Of a stretch of DNA of 64,000 nt, positions 1-10,604 are shown piece after piece (positions within the stretch are counted from its first letter, which is position 1; every line of letters begins with the position of its first letter). The notes below the pieces were generated by a model. It was not told where the DNA came from. It worked only from the letters and a program-made list of their open reading frames with translations, and did no database searches. A program made the position numbers and the translations under genes. Origin of the DNA: Sabellastarte sp. h YS-2021. Its lineage: Eukaryota; Annelida; Polychaeta; Sabellida; Sabellidae. The stretch covers positions 49,171,293-49,235,292 of the forward strand of contig OZ024927.1 of assembly GCA_964017235.1 (NCBI GenBank). The letters are read 5' to 3'.

Positions 1-400
1 ATATTACCAAACATGGAATCAAGAGTTAACATCTATGATATATATCTTCATGTGAAGAAAATGAGGTTAAAATCTCCAAATGTATTCCTTACTCTAGTTT
101 TGAAGGAATTTGAAATTACAAATTTAGGTCGATTTTTTATGGCTATCTTTTATATAAACTGTTTTCTGTGGCATTATCCCTCTCATGGTATTTCAATTTT
201 GAGAGCAATTTATCATGTTTTTTCTTTTAAACTAAGGAACCTATACAACATATGGAATGAATCATGGAGCACATAATCACCATATGCTCAAAATTTGAGA
301 GGACAAATGCACTCAAATAAGGATCAATTTTGCAATAAAAATTTATAAAAATCAAGATCAACACAATGGAATATCAGAAATCTGTTGACTATCTATCAGA

Positions 401-3400
401 ATGAATTATAATTGTTCTTACTGTAACTATTCCATGCTTAAAGCTAGTAACTTGGCTAAGCATGAGAAGATATGTACATTTAATTATAAAAATGAAAAGA
501 AATGTGTGACTTGTGATAAAATATTTTATTCGTATGATGAATTATTTAAACATTCAAGGACATGTGGAAAATTTGTATGTTTTCAATGTGATGTTCCATT
601 TTTATCTGCAAAAGCCATGGATTACCATATTTTAACAAGACATAGAAATGTTGAACCTCTTAAGAAGACATACAAATGTGCAATATGTAAAGAAATCTGC
701 AAAGATAGGAAAGAATTGTATTCTCATAGATTAAATCAGCATGGAGGAAATGACAATAATCAGGATATACCACCATTTATTAGGGATCATGGAAATAATG
801 AATTGTATGAGGTGTATAATACTAACAGGAAGTATATTTTTGCAGAAGATGAAACTGGAGAACTTAAAAAACTGTATAATTTTACCACTAATGACCTTCA
901 CAGAGGATACAGGGAAATTAGAGGACATCTTACAGAAATATATAACAAACAAACAAATGCCTACAGAATTAATTTTTCTTTTGGAATGATATTGCAGAAC
1001 ACTAATACTCAGGAATATAGGTACTATATTCCTTATTACAATAACAAAGTGTTATATTTTCCATTTACAATATCTAATAGGAATAGTATAAAATTTTTGA
1101 TGCATAAATTATCAAGAATTGACGTTATTCAACAAGCAAGAGCAGTGAGACCTTCCACGAACTGGGTATTAGTGGTCATAACCAGTGTGCAATACACAAT
1201 TTTTTTAACGGATTTCCCTCTTGGAAGCGCGGAAGATCTACCTTCCTACCTGAAGACGAATAAACATTTGAAAACTTTATATATTAATAAAGGACCAATA
1301 ATCCTTATAAAGATAATTTATGTTTCTTTAGATGTTTAAAATTCCATTTTAAGAATCATAATACCGTACTTTATTATTTGAATAGATGGAGAAAATTTAA
1401 TTATTTACCCATTTTTTCAAATAAAACAATAACTTTTGATGGTGTAACACTGGATGAAATGACAAAGCTGGAGGAATGTTTCAATATTAAAATTAAGATT
1501 TTTAATATGAATCCCACAGGCTCTGTGAATCTTATATTCGACTCTATTAACGACAACAAAGATGTAATGTATCTTAATATTTTTAATAATCATTTGAGTT
1601 ACATAACAGATTTAAAGAAGTTTATAAAGAAGTATGAATGTGAAAAATGTAGTAAAATGTTTAAAAATGAATGGAATCTGAAGAGACACTATGGATCATG
1701 TTATGAAAGGACAAAATATATTTTTCCTGGAGGCTTTCATAAAACAGACCAGTCCATATTTGAAAAATTAGAATTTTTAGATATTTTTGTACCTTCGAAT
1801 GAAAGATTTTATCACAATTTCTCTGTATGGGATATGGAGGCTGTATTACTTAAAATAGAACAAAATGTGACCGATAAATTACAGTGGATCTCAAAGCATG
1901 AACCGATAAGCGTGAGTATTGCCTCGCATGTTGATGGGTATAATAACCCTAAATGTTTTGTAGATATTTCTTCTGAAAATTTAATATCAAAAATGATGGA
2001 ATACCTGAATAAAATAAGTGAAGTAAATGCCAAAAACCTTAAAATGAAATTTAAATATGTGTTTGAGGCTTTCGATGAATTATTGGAAAGGTATTCTGTT
2101 ATAAATGAAAACGAGGAACAACAAGAAACTGTTGAAACAGATGTGTCAGCAAATATTCATCCTAAAATAGTTTCCCATTTTATTTCATCTATAAATGAGG
2201 TAAGAAAAAATTTCGAGAAGTATTTATGTCAAATACCTGTTGTAGGATTTAACTCTGGCAAATATGATATAAATTTAATAAAGAAGGAAATCATGCTTTT
2301 CATTTTGAAAAATTATAATGATAATGAAATATTCACCATTAAAAAGAATAATTCTTACATTTCCATTTCGACACCCCACCTGAAATTTTTGGATATATCC
2401 AATTTTTTAGCACCAGGATGTTCATACAGCCAATTTTTAAAGGCTTATGGTTCTGAACTTAATAAAGGTGTATTCCCATACGAATGGTTCGATTCCTTTG
2501 AAAAATTATCATATCCTTCACTTCCTCAACCACAAGATTTTTTTTCAAAAGTTTCTAACTCAAATCCTATTAAATGTGATGAAGACTATCTGAAACTAAA
2601 AAAAATATGGGAAGAGGAAGGTATGCAAACTTTTAAGGACTATTTGATATATTATAATAACTTAGATACAGGTCCTTTTTGCATAGCACTTAAAAATTTT
2701 CTCGAAATTTACTCCTCCCAAGAGATAGACATTTTTAAAGACTTCGTTACCCTTCCAGGTGTGGCTAGGAAGATGTTATTCAAATCAACAAAAAGTAAAT
2801 TTTCTCTAATTAATTTAGATAATGCTGATCTGTACTATACCCTAAGAAAAAATATTGTAGGAGGTCCGAGTATTATTTTTTCGAGATATCATGAAAAAAA
2901 TGTCACAAATATTAAAGGAATTGAAGGTAATAAGTGTAAAGCCATTGTAGGTTATGACTGTAATGGATTATATTCCTACGCAATTAAACAAGAAATGCCT
3001 ACAGGGGTTTATGTTAGGAGATTAAGCTCAACAAACTTCAAACCAGAGGTAAGCGAAAAGTACATAGATTCCTATGTTTGGATGGACTTCCTGATGAAAA
3101 ATGAAAATATTAAAATTTTACATAAACTTAATAATCAAAAAGAAATAAGAATAGCAAATTATCTCTTAGATGGCTATTGTATTCAAAATAAAACTGTGTA
3201 TGAATTCCATGGGTGTTATTTTCATTATTGTACTGAACACTGCCCCACTGTAAAAAAAATTAAATCTCATAAATGGCTCGAAAAAATTAAAAAGGTTCAA
3301 CAGAAAGATCTCAAAAAGAAGAATTTTTTAATATCTCTAGGTTATAAGTATGTATCTATCCAAGAATGTATTTTTAAGCGTGATATCAAAGAAAAATGTG

Positions 3401-5114
3401 ATGAATTGTACAATTCATATTTACCCTTATTAAGGATATTGAAAATGGAACATTATTTGGTGTTGTGGAGGTGGATATCAATGTTAAATCCGAGTACTTA
3501 AAAAAATTTAAAGAATTCCCTCCCTTTTTTTGTACCTCTAACGTTCCAATGGAGGATATTGGAGAACACATGTTAGAATACTGTCAAAATAATAATATCT
3601 CATTCGATTATAAGAAACTTCTGATTAGCACTAATCAGGCTGAAAGAATTTTAATTGCTACTCCATTATTGAGATGGTATTTAAAGAATAATACAGAAAT
3701 TACCCAAATATATCAAATAATTGAATATCAACCTAAGAAATGTTTTAAAAATTTCATTGATAAGGTTACCAAATTCAGAATTGAAGGAGATAAGAACCCA
3801 GATAAGGCTATCATAGGTGATACATATAAATTATTAAGTAACAGTTCCTATGGATCAGTTTTAATGGATAAAACAAAACACACAAATGTGAGATATTTAA
3901 CAAGTAAATCTAAAATGTCTAAAATTATAAATTCATCCACATTCAAAGCTATGGAAGAATTAAATCATGATATTTTTGAAGTAGAAACTTATAAAAGTCA
4001 TTTAACCTTAGATACTCCTATTCAAATTGGTTTTTTCATCTTACAATACGCCAAATTAAGGATGTTAGAATTCTATCATGACTGTATAGTGAAATACTTT
4101 AATCCTAACTCTTTTGAATTAACTGAAACCGATACTGATAGTATTTACATGGCAATTAATGAAGAAAACATAGATGAATGCATAAATAAAAAATACAAAG
4201 AAAAATACCAGAAAGAAATTTACGGCTCCTGTCGTGATCTTAACTATACTCAATGGTTTCCGAGGAGATGCTGTGCTACTCATATTGCATCAGGAAGGTG
4301 TGAGGTTGGTAGGTTCAAGCTTGAATTTGAAGGTATAAAAATGATATCTTTATGTTCAAAATCTTATATAATCGAAAATGAAGAAGGAAAACAAAAAATT
4401 TCTTGTAAGGGTGTTTCAAAGAAGACACTTACCAATGCAATGGAGAAATTTGAGGAAACTTTATCGTCAAAAAATGCAACCAATGCTAAAAATATTGGTT
4501 TCCGAATTAACAAATCTGTTATACACACATATTCACAAGAAAAAATAGGTTTCAATTATTTTTATTGTAAAAGAAAAATACTTGAGGATGGGGTAAGTAC
4601 AGAACCACTGGATATAACCGTGACACCATGGGACGAAAAAATTGTTCTCGTAGATGATATTCATAACCCCCTTTCAAACTTATATCAATGCAAACTGTTA
4701 TATGACGGTTTTTACTTTTGTTCCTCAGAACACCTTTATTATTTTTTAATATCTAAGGATGCAAAAAAATATGAACTGACTAATAAAATATTAGATGAAA
4801 CAGATCCCTTTCAGTTAGAAATTCTTATGGAAGATTTCAATAAAAAATATCAAAAAGAAGAAGAGAGGGAAAGATTTATGAGATTTGCTATCCTCCAAAA
4901 ATTTATTCAAATTGAGGAATTCAGAATTAAATTGAAAGAACATTCCAATAGCTATATAGCCTATAAACAAAGTACATTAAATAAACATGATAGTTCATTT
5001 TGGGGTATAACCACATCCTCAAATCTTGTTCTTGTATTGAAGTCTTCATCTTTATCTGGAAATAATCTAATAGGGAAAATTTTGATGGATTATTCTAAGA
5101 AAGTGGGACTGTAA
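401..5114 (+). pseudogene. pPolB: Polinton protein-primed DNA polymerase B (fossil, about two breaks)
   Basis: This is the protein-primed family B DNA polymerase that would replicate the element. Visible parts, in order: N-terminal C2H2-like zinc knuckles; a 3'-5' exonuclease with WDMEA (exo I), FNSGKYD (exo II) and YNNLD (exo III); polymerase motif A (GYDCNGLYSYA); a Vsr-like endonuclease insert (DGYC, YEFHGCYFHYC); motif B (LLSNSSYGS); and motif C (TETDTDSIY). The C-terminal 130 or so residues look like a NADAR domain and are listed separately. The coding region is interrupted by about two breaks, so I call it a fossil rather than an active gene. It is the only plus-strand core gene and converges on the protease. 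The family assignment is secure. Confidence 0.93.
4636..5090 (+). other. NADAR-like domain at the C-terminus of the Polinton polymerase
   Basis: Downstream of polymerase motif C the frame carries PLSNLYQC, then DGFYFCSSEHLYYF, then KILDETDPF and finally SSFWGI. This order and spacing match the NADAR (YbiA/DUF1768) fold, whose hallmarks are PLSNFY, an S-x-E-H motif, a DP motif in the middle and a terminal WGIG. NADAR proteins are N-glycosidases. Known members act on riboflavin-pathway intermediates or remove ADP-ribose from nucleic acid or proteins. That this domain protects element DNA from host ADP-ribosylation is only inference. It is in the same open frame as polymerase motifs B and C. Confidence 0.7.
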
Positions 5115-5131
5115 TTTATTGATTATGAAAC

Positions 5132-5149
5132 AATAAAACATGGAATAAA
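5132..5149 (+). terminator. Paired poly(A) signals after the polymerase gene
   Basis: Two AATAAA hexamers lie 18 to 35 bases after the polymerase stop. They are placed where the plus-strand polymerase and the minus-strand protease transcripts converge. A T-rich tract at about 5272-5291 closes the short intergenic space. Confidence 0.5.
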
Positions 5150-5300
5150 GTTTAAAAAATTTTATTCTAACTAATTTATACAATCATGGTGTTAGGAATA
5201 TGTATTTATTAAACATGATGTCACGTTATCATTGACAAATTTACCTGTTACAAAGTTAAAAATTAGGAATATTTTTTTTTTTTTTTTTTTTCCCGAGTTA

Positions 5301-5762
5301 CTACATCATTGAAATTCTTTTCATATAGTCATTATAAAATTTTATCACAATAACCTCGTTTTCCTTGAATGTTTTACCGAATCTATCAAGTATTTTAACC
5401 ATGTTCTCATTACGTGAACTGTAGTAACTGTAAAACAAACAAAATAATCCACAGGTGTTAGTATACATTGACTGTAATCTTTTATTGTTATATTTATATG
5501 TTAATTTTTCTGTAAATAAAATATTACTTATATGTTCATCTGGTTTTCTTCCTATCGAATCAAAATGTTCAACAATATGACTTGTAACATAATGCAATAC
5601 AACCCAATGGCTTCCCTTCTTCTCAGAACTGTCTAAATTCACAATTATGAGGGATGGAGATTCTAAATAATCAGGAATTAAATCAATAGGATACACTCCT
5701 TTAAAAATTTTTCTAATCTCTTGGTCTTTTAACATAAGTTCTTTTATTTCATCAGTATCCAT
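5301..5762 (-). CDS. Polinton adenain-like cysteine protease
   Basis: This 153-residue protein belongs to the adenovirus protease / Ulp1-like (C5/C48) cysteine protease group and would mature capsid proteins. The His is in GSHWVVLHY (about residue 60), the acidic residue in EHFDSIG, and the nucleophile in NTCGLFCLFY, following the classical His-Asp-Cys order. Length and position next to the major capsid gene match other Polintons. It is separated from the capsid gene by only a few bases, suggesting compact transcription units. Treated as part of a fossil element; this frame is open. Confidence 0.9.
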   Translation of the reverse strand: MDTDEIKELMLKDQEIRKIFKGVYPIDLIPDYLESPSLIIVNLDSSEKKGSHWVVLHYVTSHIVEHFDSIGRKPDEHISNILFTEKLTYKYNNKRLQSMYTNTCGLFCLFYSYYSSRNENMVKILDRFGKTFKENEVIVIKFYNDYMKRISMM

Positions 5763-5767
5763 GAGTC

Positions 5768-7075
5768 TTATTGAAAATTGACGTTTCTTGTATGATCGAT
5801 TGTTAATATCTCTGGAAATTTTGCATATACTAAAACATTTATAGTTTCTGCTAATGCTTTCGAAAATCTTATACTCACCTTAAGATGACCTTTTATCGTT
5901 TTACTCATAATCTTTCCACTTAGATAACTTTGAACATCAAAGAGAAATAATGTAAAGCCCTTATCATACTCTAATAGATCGATTACCAACCCTTTCTGTT
6001 TGTTATACTCATTATCTAATAAGCTCAGATAAGAGGAAACAAAATCACCACCCTCAAAATTTGGACTTAAGGCTCTATTTGGGACTGATTGACCATCTAC
6101 TGTAACCTCTAAATAATTTAAATTCATGTGATAGAAGAAAAAAGGATTTTTATCATAACTTCCAGAATATGCAGAATTCGAAACTAATGCTATTATTAAT
6201 TTGCTAGGTATTTTACCGTGATATATATTGTCTGTCATGAAACTTAATGATCCAGATGCCACAGTGAAACTTTTGATGTCACTTCTCCAGAAGGGATACA
6301 AGGCACTACTTATTTTTAATGCCTCATTATGAGCAACTATAATTTTTGGGTCTAAAGAAATATGACAAACTTTTAGAACTGCGTCTGTAATTTTTAGTTT
6401 ATAAGCTTTTGTTCCATTTCTCAATAACCTGAAAGGATCTGTAGATTGAAAAAATTTGAAATTAATTGATACCCCATTCAAAATTGCTCTATTCTGCCCC
6501 GTTGAAAAGTCTGAAAAAAGAACGCCCTCAGTATGTGCTTCCTCCCCATCCTTTGTAGGTCTGGATCTTTCAGAAAATCCAGTATTTCCCCCTAGGTATG
6601 TAACTACGTCAAAATAACCTGGTAAATCTTTAAAATAGAATGCAGCTTGTGCCTGAGAATTTAACATATCACTACTTGACTTTAATAATAAATCTATCAT
6701 AGCCTTATATGGATAGTTTACTCCAACATCAGCAGAAACTATTTTTTGATTTAAAGACAAATCAATCTGTCGAAAAATTGAATGTAAAGTAAAATTTACA
6801 GGCCCTACTTGATCACTTGTCGGAGTTGGATGTCCATTTAGATCTCTTTCATCTTTAATTTTTTCTCCATCAGGTCCAGTAATTACATAAGAAACATGAA
6901 GTTTGCTTTTTGCTAAATTTATGTAATCCATTGATGTACCTGTAATATTAAATTCTATTATTCCATTTTCCGAAATCGCAGCCACAGGATTGAATTCCAC
7001 CCAGTACTCCTTAGTTATTGAATTGTCAATTGGAGGTGGAGCAAAAATTGACACAGAGGTTTGAACTACATCCAT
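5768..7075 (-). CDS. Polinton major capsid protein (double jelly-roll candidate)
   Basis: The 435-residue protein opens with a region typical of the Polinton capsid family (PPPIDNSITKEYWVEFNP), continues with a segment around GPVNFTLHSIFRQIDLSLNQ, and shows no membrane segment or signal peptide. The family forms hexon-like double jelly-roll trimers that build an icosahedral shell. Homologues in animal genomes are often annotated only as uncharacterised proteins. Its place between the protease and the basic and penton-like genes is the standard Polinton order. The frame is open. I recognise the family by sequence flavour and context, not by structure. Confidence 0.85.
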   Translation of the reverse strand: MDVVQTSVSIFAPPPIDNSITKEYWVEFNPVAAISENGIIEFNITGTSMDYINLAKSKLHVSYVITGPDGEKIKDERDLNGHPTPTSDQVGPVNFTLHSIFRQIDLSLNQKIVSADVGVNYPYKAMIDLLLKSSSDMLNSQAQAAFYFKDLPGYFDVVTYLGGNTGFSERSRPTKDGEEAHTEGVLFSDFSTGQNRAILNGVSINFKFFQSTDPFRLLRNGTKAYKLKITDAVLKVCHISLDPKIIVAHNEALKISSALYPFWRSDIKSFTVASGSLSFMTDNIYHGKIPSKLIIALVSNSAYSGSYDKNPFFFYHMNLNYLEVTVDGQSVPNRALSPNFEGGDFVSSYLSLLDNEYNKQKGLVIDLLEYDKGFTLFLFDVQSYLSGKIMSKTIKGHLKVSIRFSKALAETINVLVYAKFPEILTIDHTRNVNFQ

Positions 7076-7437
7076 ATTGCTTTGTAGGAGCTCGAAATTT
7101 TAGGTCTCCGCCTTTCCTTTGCGTTTATCTCAATTTTTTTCCTTATTCCCTTTTTTCTATTTTCCTTTTGTTTTTCCTTCTTATTTTTTCTCTTTTTATT
7201 CTTAATCTCATTCCCCTTTCCACCAGTTTGCTCAAATTTCCGTTTTTTACCACTATTTATAGTTAATTCCTGTTTGGCTTGCTCTACAGCCTGCTGAGTT
7301 GGAGTTACAACAGTTACATCTAAATTCTTATCCTTATTATCATTCAAAGTATCATATCTCTTATCTAATACATAAAATTTTTTTTGATAAGGTATTTCAC
7401 CACGTATACATCTTTTACAAAACTCAAGGTAGTTCAT
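7066..7437 (-). CDS. Small lysine-rich basic protein of the Polinton
   Basis: This is a 123-residue protein. Its N-terminal half is ordinary, around FCKRCIRGEIPYQKKFYVLD. Its C-terminal half is extremely basic with runs of Lys and Arg (GKKRKFEQ, KNKKRKNKKEK). It overlaps the start of the capsid gene by about 10 bases and the end of the penton-like gene by 4 bases, so the three genes read as one cluster. A role as a DNA-binding core or condensing protein, or as a nuclear localisation factor, is inference from charge and position. Confidence 0.6.
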   Translation of the reverse strand: MNYLEFCKRCIRGEIPYQKKFYVLDKRYDTLNDNKDKNLDVTVVTPTQQAVEQAKQELTINSGKKRKFEQTGGKGNEIKNKKRKNKKEKQKENRKKGIRKKIEINAKERRRPKISSSYKAIWM

Positions 7438-7856
7438 TTTCGGTGTTTCCTGAAATGTAATGTAACAGACACAGGAACAGTAAGAGTAGATAACAACCTT
7501 AGTTGATTATCCTTTATATATATTCTTATTCGAGTTAGACTGTTAACCTTTATTGGAAAATAAAATATTTTAGGAAAAATATAACTGGTTGAGGAATTTG
7601 ATGGTATTAAGGTACGTAATAATGGTTCTAAGGAATTTCTTACATAACTGTAGTCAACTATATCAGAAAAAATATAACATTTGTGTGAAATAGTTTCTGA
7701 GCAGAAGAAATCGCATATACCAACTTCCCATTCACCAATTAACTGAAGTCTTTCTTTAAGTTCTACAACAAAATTAGAGGGGCTATTGTCTTGATGATAA
7801 GATAAAGAATCCTCGGAAGATAAGAATACGAAGAAATCCTTTTGTTCCATTTTCAA
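7434..7856 (-). CDS. Polinton minor capsid (penton-like) protein
   Basis: The 140-residue protein carries the signature of the Polinton penton, a single jelly-roll vertex protein. A beta-rich start (FFVFLSSEDSLSYHQDNSP) is followed by FVVELKERLQLIGEWEVGI, a segment shared by penton-like proteins of these elements. Its length is normal for the family. It overlaps its downstream neighbour by 4 bases and the end of the integrase frame by 4 bases. The reading frame is open. Confidence 0.8.
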   Translation of the reverse strand: MKMEQKDFFVFLSSEDSLSYHQDNSPSNFVVELKERLQLIGEWEVGICDFFCSETISHKCYIFSDIVDYSYVRNSLEPLLRTLIPSNSSTSYIFPKIFYFPIKVNSLTRIRIYIKDNQLRLLSTLTVPVSVTLHFRKHRK

Positions 7857-9103
7857 AGATTTATATCTAGTTTATTTTTTATAGATTCCACACTCTCTTC
7901 TAAAATCCACGAATTGAACTTCTTCGGCCAACCTTTCCACTTAACTAATATTTCCTTTTTCTTATTTCTTGTCCTTCTTTTTAAGATTTTTTCTATTTTA
8001 TATATTATATCATTATCAAGATATGCTATTTGAAGTTCTGGTTCATAGAAATAACACTCTATAATATCGTTATTGTAATCCTTCAATTGGTACATAGGTT
8101 GGCTCTGGTTAATTTTTCGGTCAGTAATAGTAAAAATTTCTCCACTCCATTTTTCTGAGTATTCACGGTCAAAAGTTTTTTTCATATAAGGAATTTTAAC
8201 CCTGTCTGATATATTATATTTAAATTTCTTTCTTCCACGGACGCTGCTGATTAAATTTTTTTTAATTTTTTGAGCTGAGAAATAGGATTTAGCATAATTT
8301 ATCTTCTCGTATTGGTTTCTCCAAACTTTATAAGGATCAGAATTTTGTGCTTCTCGAGGCGACATCTTAATAGATCTATGTTTTGAATTATTATATCCAT
8401 TTGTTAGGTCAGATAATATATCAACCCATCGAAATGTTTCTCTGTTTGTGAAATATTTAATTATTTTTAATTTAATTGTCTTTATAACACGTTCTGCATA
8501 GTTTGCCTTTGTTTCATAATAGGTGAAGATATGATCAATATTTTCTAGTTCCAGTAACCTCTCGAATTCTTTATTTTTATATTCACTTCCTTGATCTGTC
8601 CTCAGTTTTTTCAGTTTATCCCCCCTCTCATTTATTAATCTTTGAAAATTTTTTGTCATCTCAGATCCTGAAAGGGTTTTTAACGGAAAAGTATGTAAAA
8701 ATCTAGAAAAGATATCGATGAAAACTGCAAAATAGCCGTATCCATCATTATAATCTTTATATTTAACCATATTAGCCGTATCACTGTCCCACTGGTAGTT
8801 TACGGAAAAGGCTAGTACTCTAGGTCGTCTGAAAACTCTGATAACCGGATGGTGTGATGTATAAGATTCTTGCATACTTAACCATTTCTTTAGGTATTTT
8901 GGTGAAACTTCAAATCGTCCATCTTTTTTTATTTTATAATATAATTTATAGAATCCGCTAAATGATACTGGACTCGTAAGATCGTAGTAAAGATTATGAA
9001 GATACCTATTCAGATCTTCATTTTCAGAATTTTTTTTGCCATTCTCGTAACCAATGTGGTTTACTCCCTTCACCTCTCCCCCCCTCTCCTCTCTGCTGGT
9101 CAT
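7853..9103 (-). CDS. Polinton integrase (RVE core plus chromodomain)
   Basis: The 416-residue protein is a retroviral-type DDE integrase that would insert the element. The catalytic acids are visible in FSVNYQWDSDTANM, LRTDQGSEYKN and ANYAERVIKTIK. The middle has the usual HRSIKMSPREA motif. The C-terminus carries a chromodomain: YKIEKILKRR, VKWKGWPKKFNSW. Chromodomains in such integrases are thought to direct insertion to modified histones. The frame is open. Its end overlaps the penton-like gene by 4 bases. Confidence 0.95.
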   Translation of the reverse strand: MTSREERGGEVKGVNHIGYENGKKNSENEDLNRYLHNLYYDLTSPVSFSGFYKLYYKIKKDGRFEVSPKYLKKWLSMQESYTSHHPVIRVFRRPRVLAFSVNYQWDSDTANMVKYKDYNDGYGYFAVFIDIFSRFLHTFPLKTLSGSEMTKNFQRLINERGDKLKKLRTDQGSEYKNKEFERLLELENIDHIFTYYETKANYAERVIKTIKLKIIKYFTNRETFRWVDILSDLTNGYNNSKHRSIKMSPREAQNSDPYKVWRNQYEKINYAKSYFSAQKIKKNLISSVRGRKKFKYNISDRVKIPYMKKTFDREYSEKWSGEIFTITDRKINQSQPMYQLKDYNNDIIECYFYEPELQIAYLDNDIIYKIEKILKRRTRNKKKEILVKWKGWPKKFNSWILEESVESIKNKLDINL

Positions 9104-9199
9104 TTTGAATTTTTTGATTAACTTTGCTCTGTGGTAGACCTGGAGGTGGAAGAATCCTACTTTTTTTTTTAGTTTTAAAAGATTTTTCTTGAGGAATTC

Positions 9200-9394
9200 C
9201 TATTTTATAATCTTTATCAGATTCAACTTTTTCAGGAAATTCGTCAATTTTTTTTTAACACTCATTAACAGTGAATCTTCTCTTGAATCCGTTTTAACTT
9301 TATTTTCCAGAGATTTATCATTTTCATTTGTGGACTTCATGAATGCTTTATACCTCTCATATTGCTCGACAGGAATCATAACGTACTTATTCAT
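9200..9394 (-). CDS. Small conserved Polinton protein with MIPVEQYERYK start
   Basis: A 64-residue protein starts with MNKYVMIPVEQYERYKAF, a beginning seen in small proteins that accompany the integrase in many animal Polintons. The rest is charged and likely helical. Function is unknown. The 96 bases between it and the integrase contain a proline-rich reading, but I do not assign it. Confidence 0.5.
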   Translation of the reverse strand: MNKYVMIPVEQYERYKAFMKSTNENDKSLENKVKTDSREDSLLMSVKKKLTNFLKKLNLIKIIK

Positions 9395-9699
9395 ATCAAA
9401 ATTTTATTTAGGTATTTCCTGAGATTAAATAACAGATCACCTATTACTCTATGATGTAATCTTGCTAATTTCTTTCTTCTTTCCTCAAATTTAACGAATT
9501 TCTTTAGAAATTTTAACCTCTGAAGAAACAGTTCCTTTTTTTTCTTACCCAGGGGTAAACGAAATACGTTATAAAAAATTTCTGCTATAGCCTTTAAATT
9601 TTTATCACTTGCGTGGGAAAGTAATTGTCTGTTTAAAGATTGATTTTTTTCAAGTAATAATTTAATGAAATTTGCAGATCTCAAAAGATTTCTAGACAT
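9391..9699 (-). CDS. Small helical basic Polinton protein
   Basis: This 102-residue, Lys/Leu-rich, all-helical protein includes NRQLLSHASDKNLKAIAEIF and RLPLGKKKKELFLQRLKFLKKF. It matches the conserved small basic protein found next to the ATPase in animal Polintons, where a helix of the form LL-x-A-S-x-K-x-LKA-I-x-E recurs. Function is unknown; DNA binding is plausible from charge. It overlaps the next gene by 4 bases. Confidence 0.6.
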   Translation of the reverse strand: MSRNLLRSANFIKLLLEKNQSLNRQLLSHASDKNLKAIAEIFYNVFRLPLGKKKKELFLQRLKFLKKFVKFEERRKKLARLHHRVIGDLLFNLRKYLNKILI

Positions 9700-9748
9700 A
9701 ATGCTCTCTCTGTCAAAACAATAAATTTGAAATGATGAGTTCAGATCC

Positions 9749-10456
9749 TTACTTATATATTACTGTATCTTCAAATGGAAATATATGTGATCTTAACATA
9801 TAAGTGCTGTCGCTCTTTGGTGAAATATCAATCAAGAGATAAGAAAATGGTAACGTCGTTGCATCTTCATAGGCAGAACTAAGTTTTTTCCTAATCCCTA
9901 ATTGAGTTCCTAGATATCTTATTTGTTGACAATCTCTAGGATTCTTAAAAAGAATAAAGTAATGACTATTCAGAGAAACATCCCTCGCATACTTTCCTTG
10001 GTGAAATAAATTTTGTAATAATAAAAATACTGATAGATTTTTATGATGAGATTCCCGTGAGAAAAGGTTAGCAATAAATGGATCATTCAGTGCTCTTATC
10101 TGCATGTCATCTATAATGATTAAATTGTGGTCACCATTAGTTAAAGAATTTATTCTTTCTTCTGTAGGTAATTCTTGTAGGTAAACTATTTTTTCTTCCA
10201 TAAAACATTCAAAGGAGGTCTGCCAAACTCCATAGAAGTAATATATTTTGTTTATAGGTTCAGTAAACATCCCATCTAAATGTTTCAATAAATTAAGTGT
10301 AAATGTAGTTTTTCCAGATCCAGTAGGTCCAGAAATTATAGCTGTACATGGTGCATTAAAACGTAAACTATCCATATGAAGTGGAAAGAGATTTATAACA
10401 CTCTTTGATAGCCTCGATATCTTTACTACCTTGTTTCCAAAATAAACAATCAGCAC
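9749..10456 (-). CDS. Polinton genome-packaging ATPase (A32/FtsK-HerA type)
   Basis: The 235-residue ATPase has Walker A in IISGPTGSGKTTF (about residue 45) and Walker B in HNLIIIDDMQIR, with a downstream sensor-like stretch (FSRESHHKNLSVFLLLQNLF). This is the pattern of A32-like packaging ATPases that pump DNA into capsids. It is the last of the minus-strand core genes. The divergent plus-strand membrane gene starts about 150 bases away, so the gap probably holds a two-way promoter. Confidence 0.93.
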   Translation of the reverse strand: MLIVYFGNKVVKISRLSKSVINLFPLHMDSLRFNAPCTAIISGPTGSGKTTFTLNLLKHLDGMFTEPINKIYYFYGVWQTSFECFMEEKIVYLQELPTEERINSLTNGDHNLIIIDDMQIRALNDPFIANLFSRESHHKNLSVFLLLQNLFHQGKYARDVSLNSHYFILFKNPRDCQQIRYLGTQLGIRKKLSSAYEDATTLPFSYLLIDISPKSDSTYMLRSHIFPFEDTVIYK

Positions 10457-10604
10457 ACTAATGGTTGCTAGTATTTATACCTAATGACCAAGCTAATTTC
10501 TTTCTTCCTGCCAAAGGGTTTTTCACACCAGAGTTATAAGGAATGAACATTACACTGTGAAAGATTTTTAGGATATTTTACAGAAATTAGATGAAAAAAA
10601 GGGA

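Noticed and set aside
13-276. 87-codon frame at the left edge
   Set aside because: Low-complexity, AT-driven, no homologue I recognise; more likely terminal non-coding DNA of the element.
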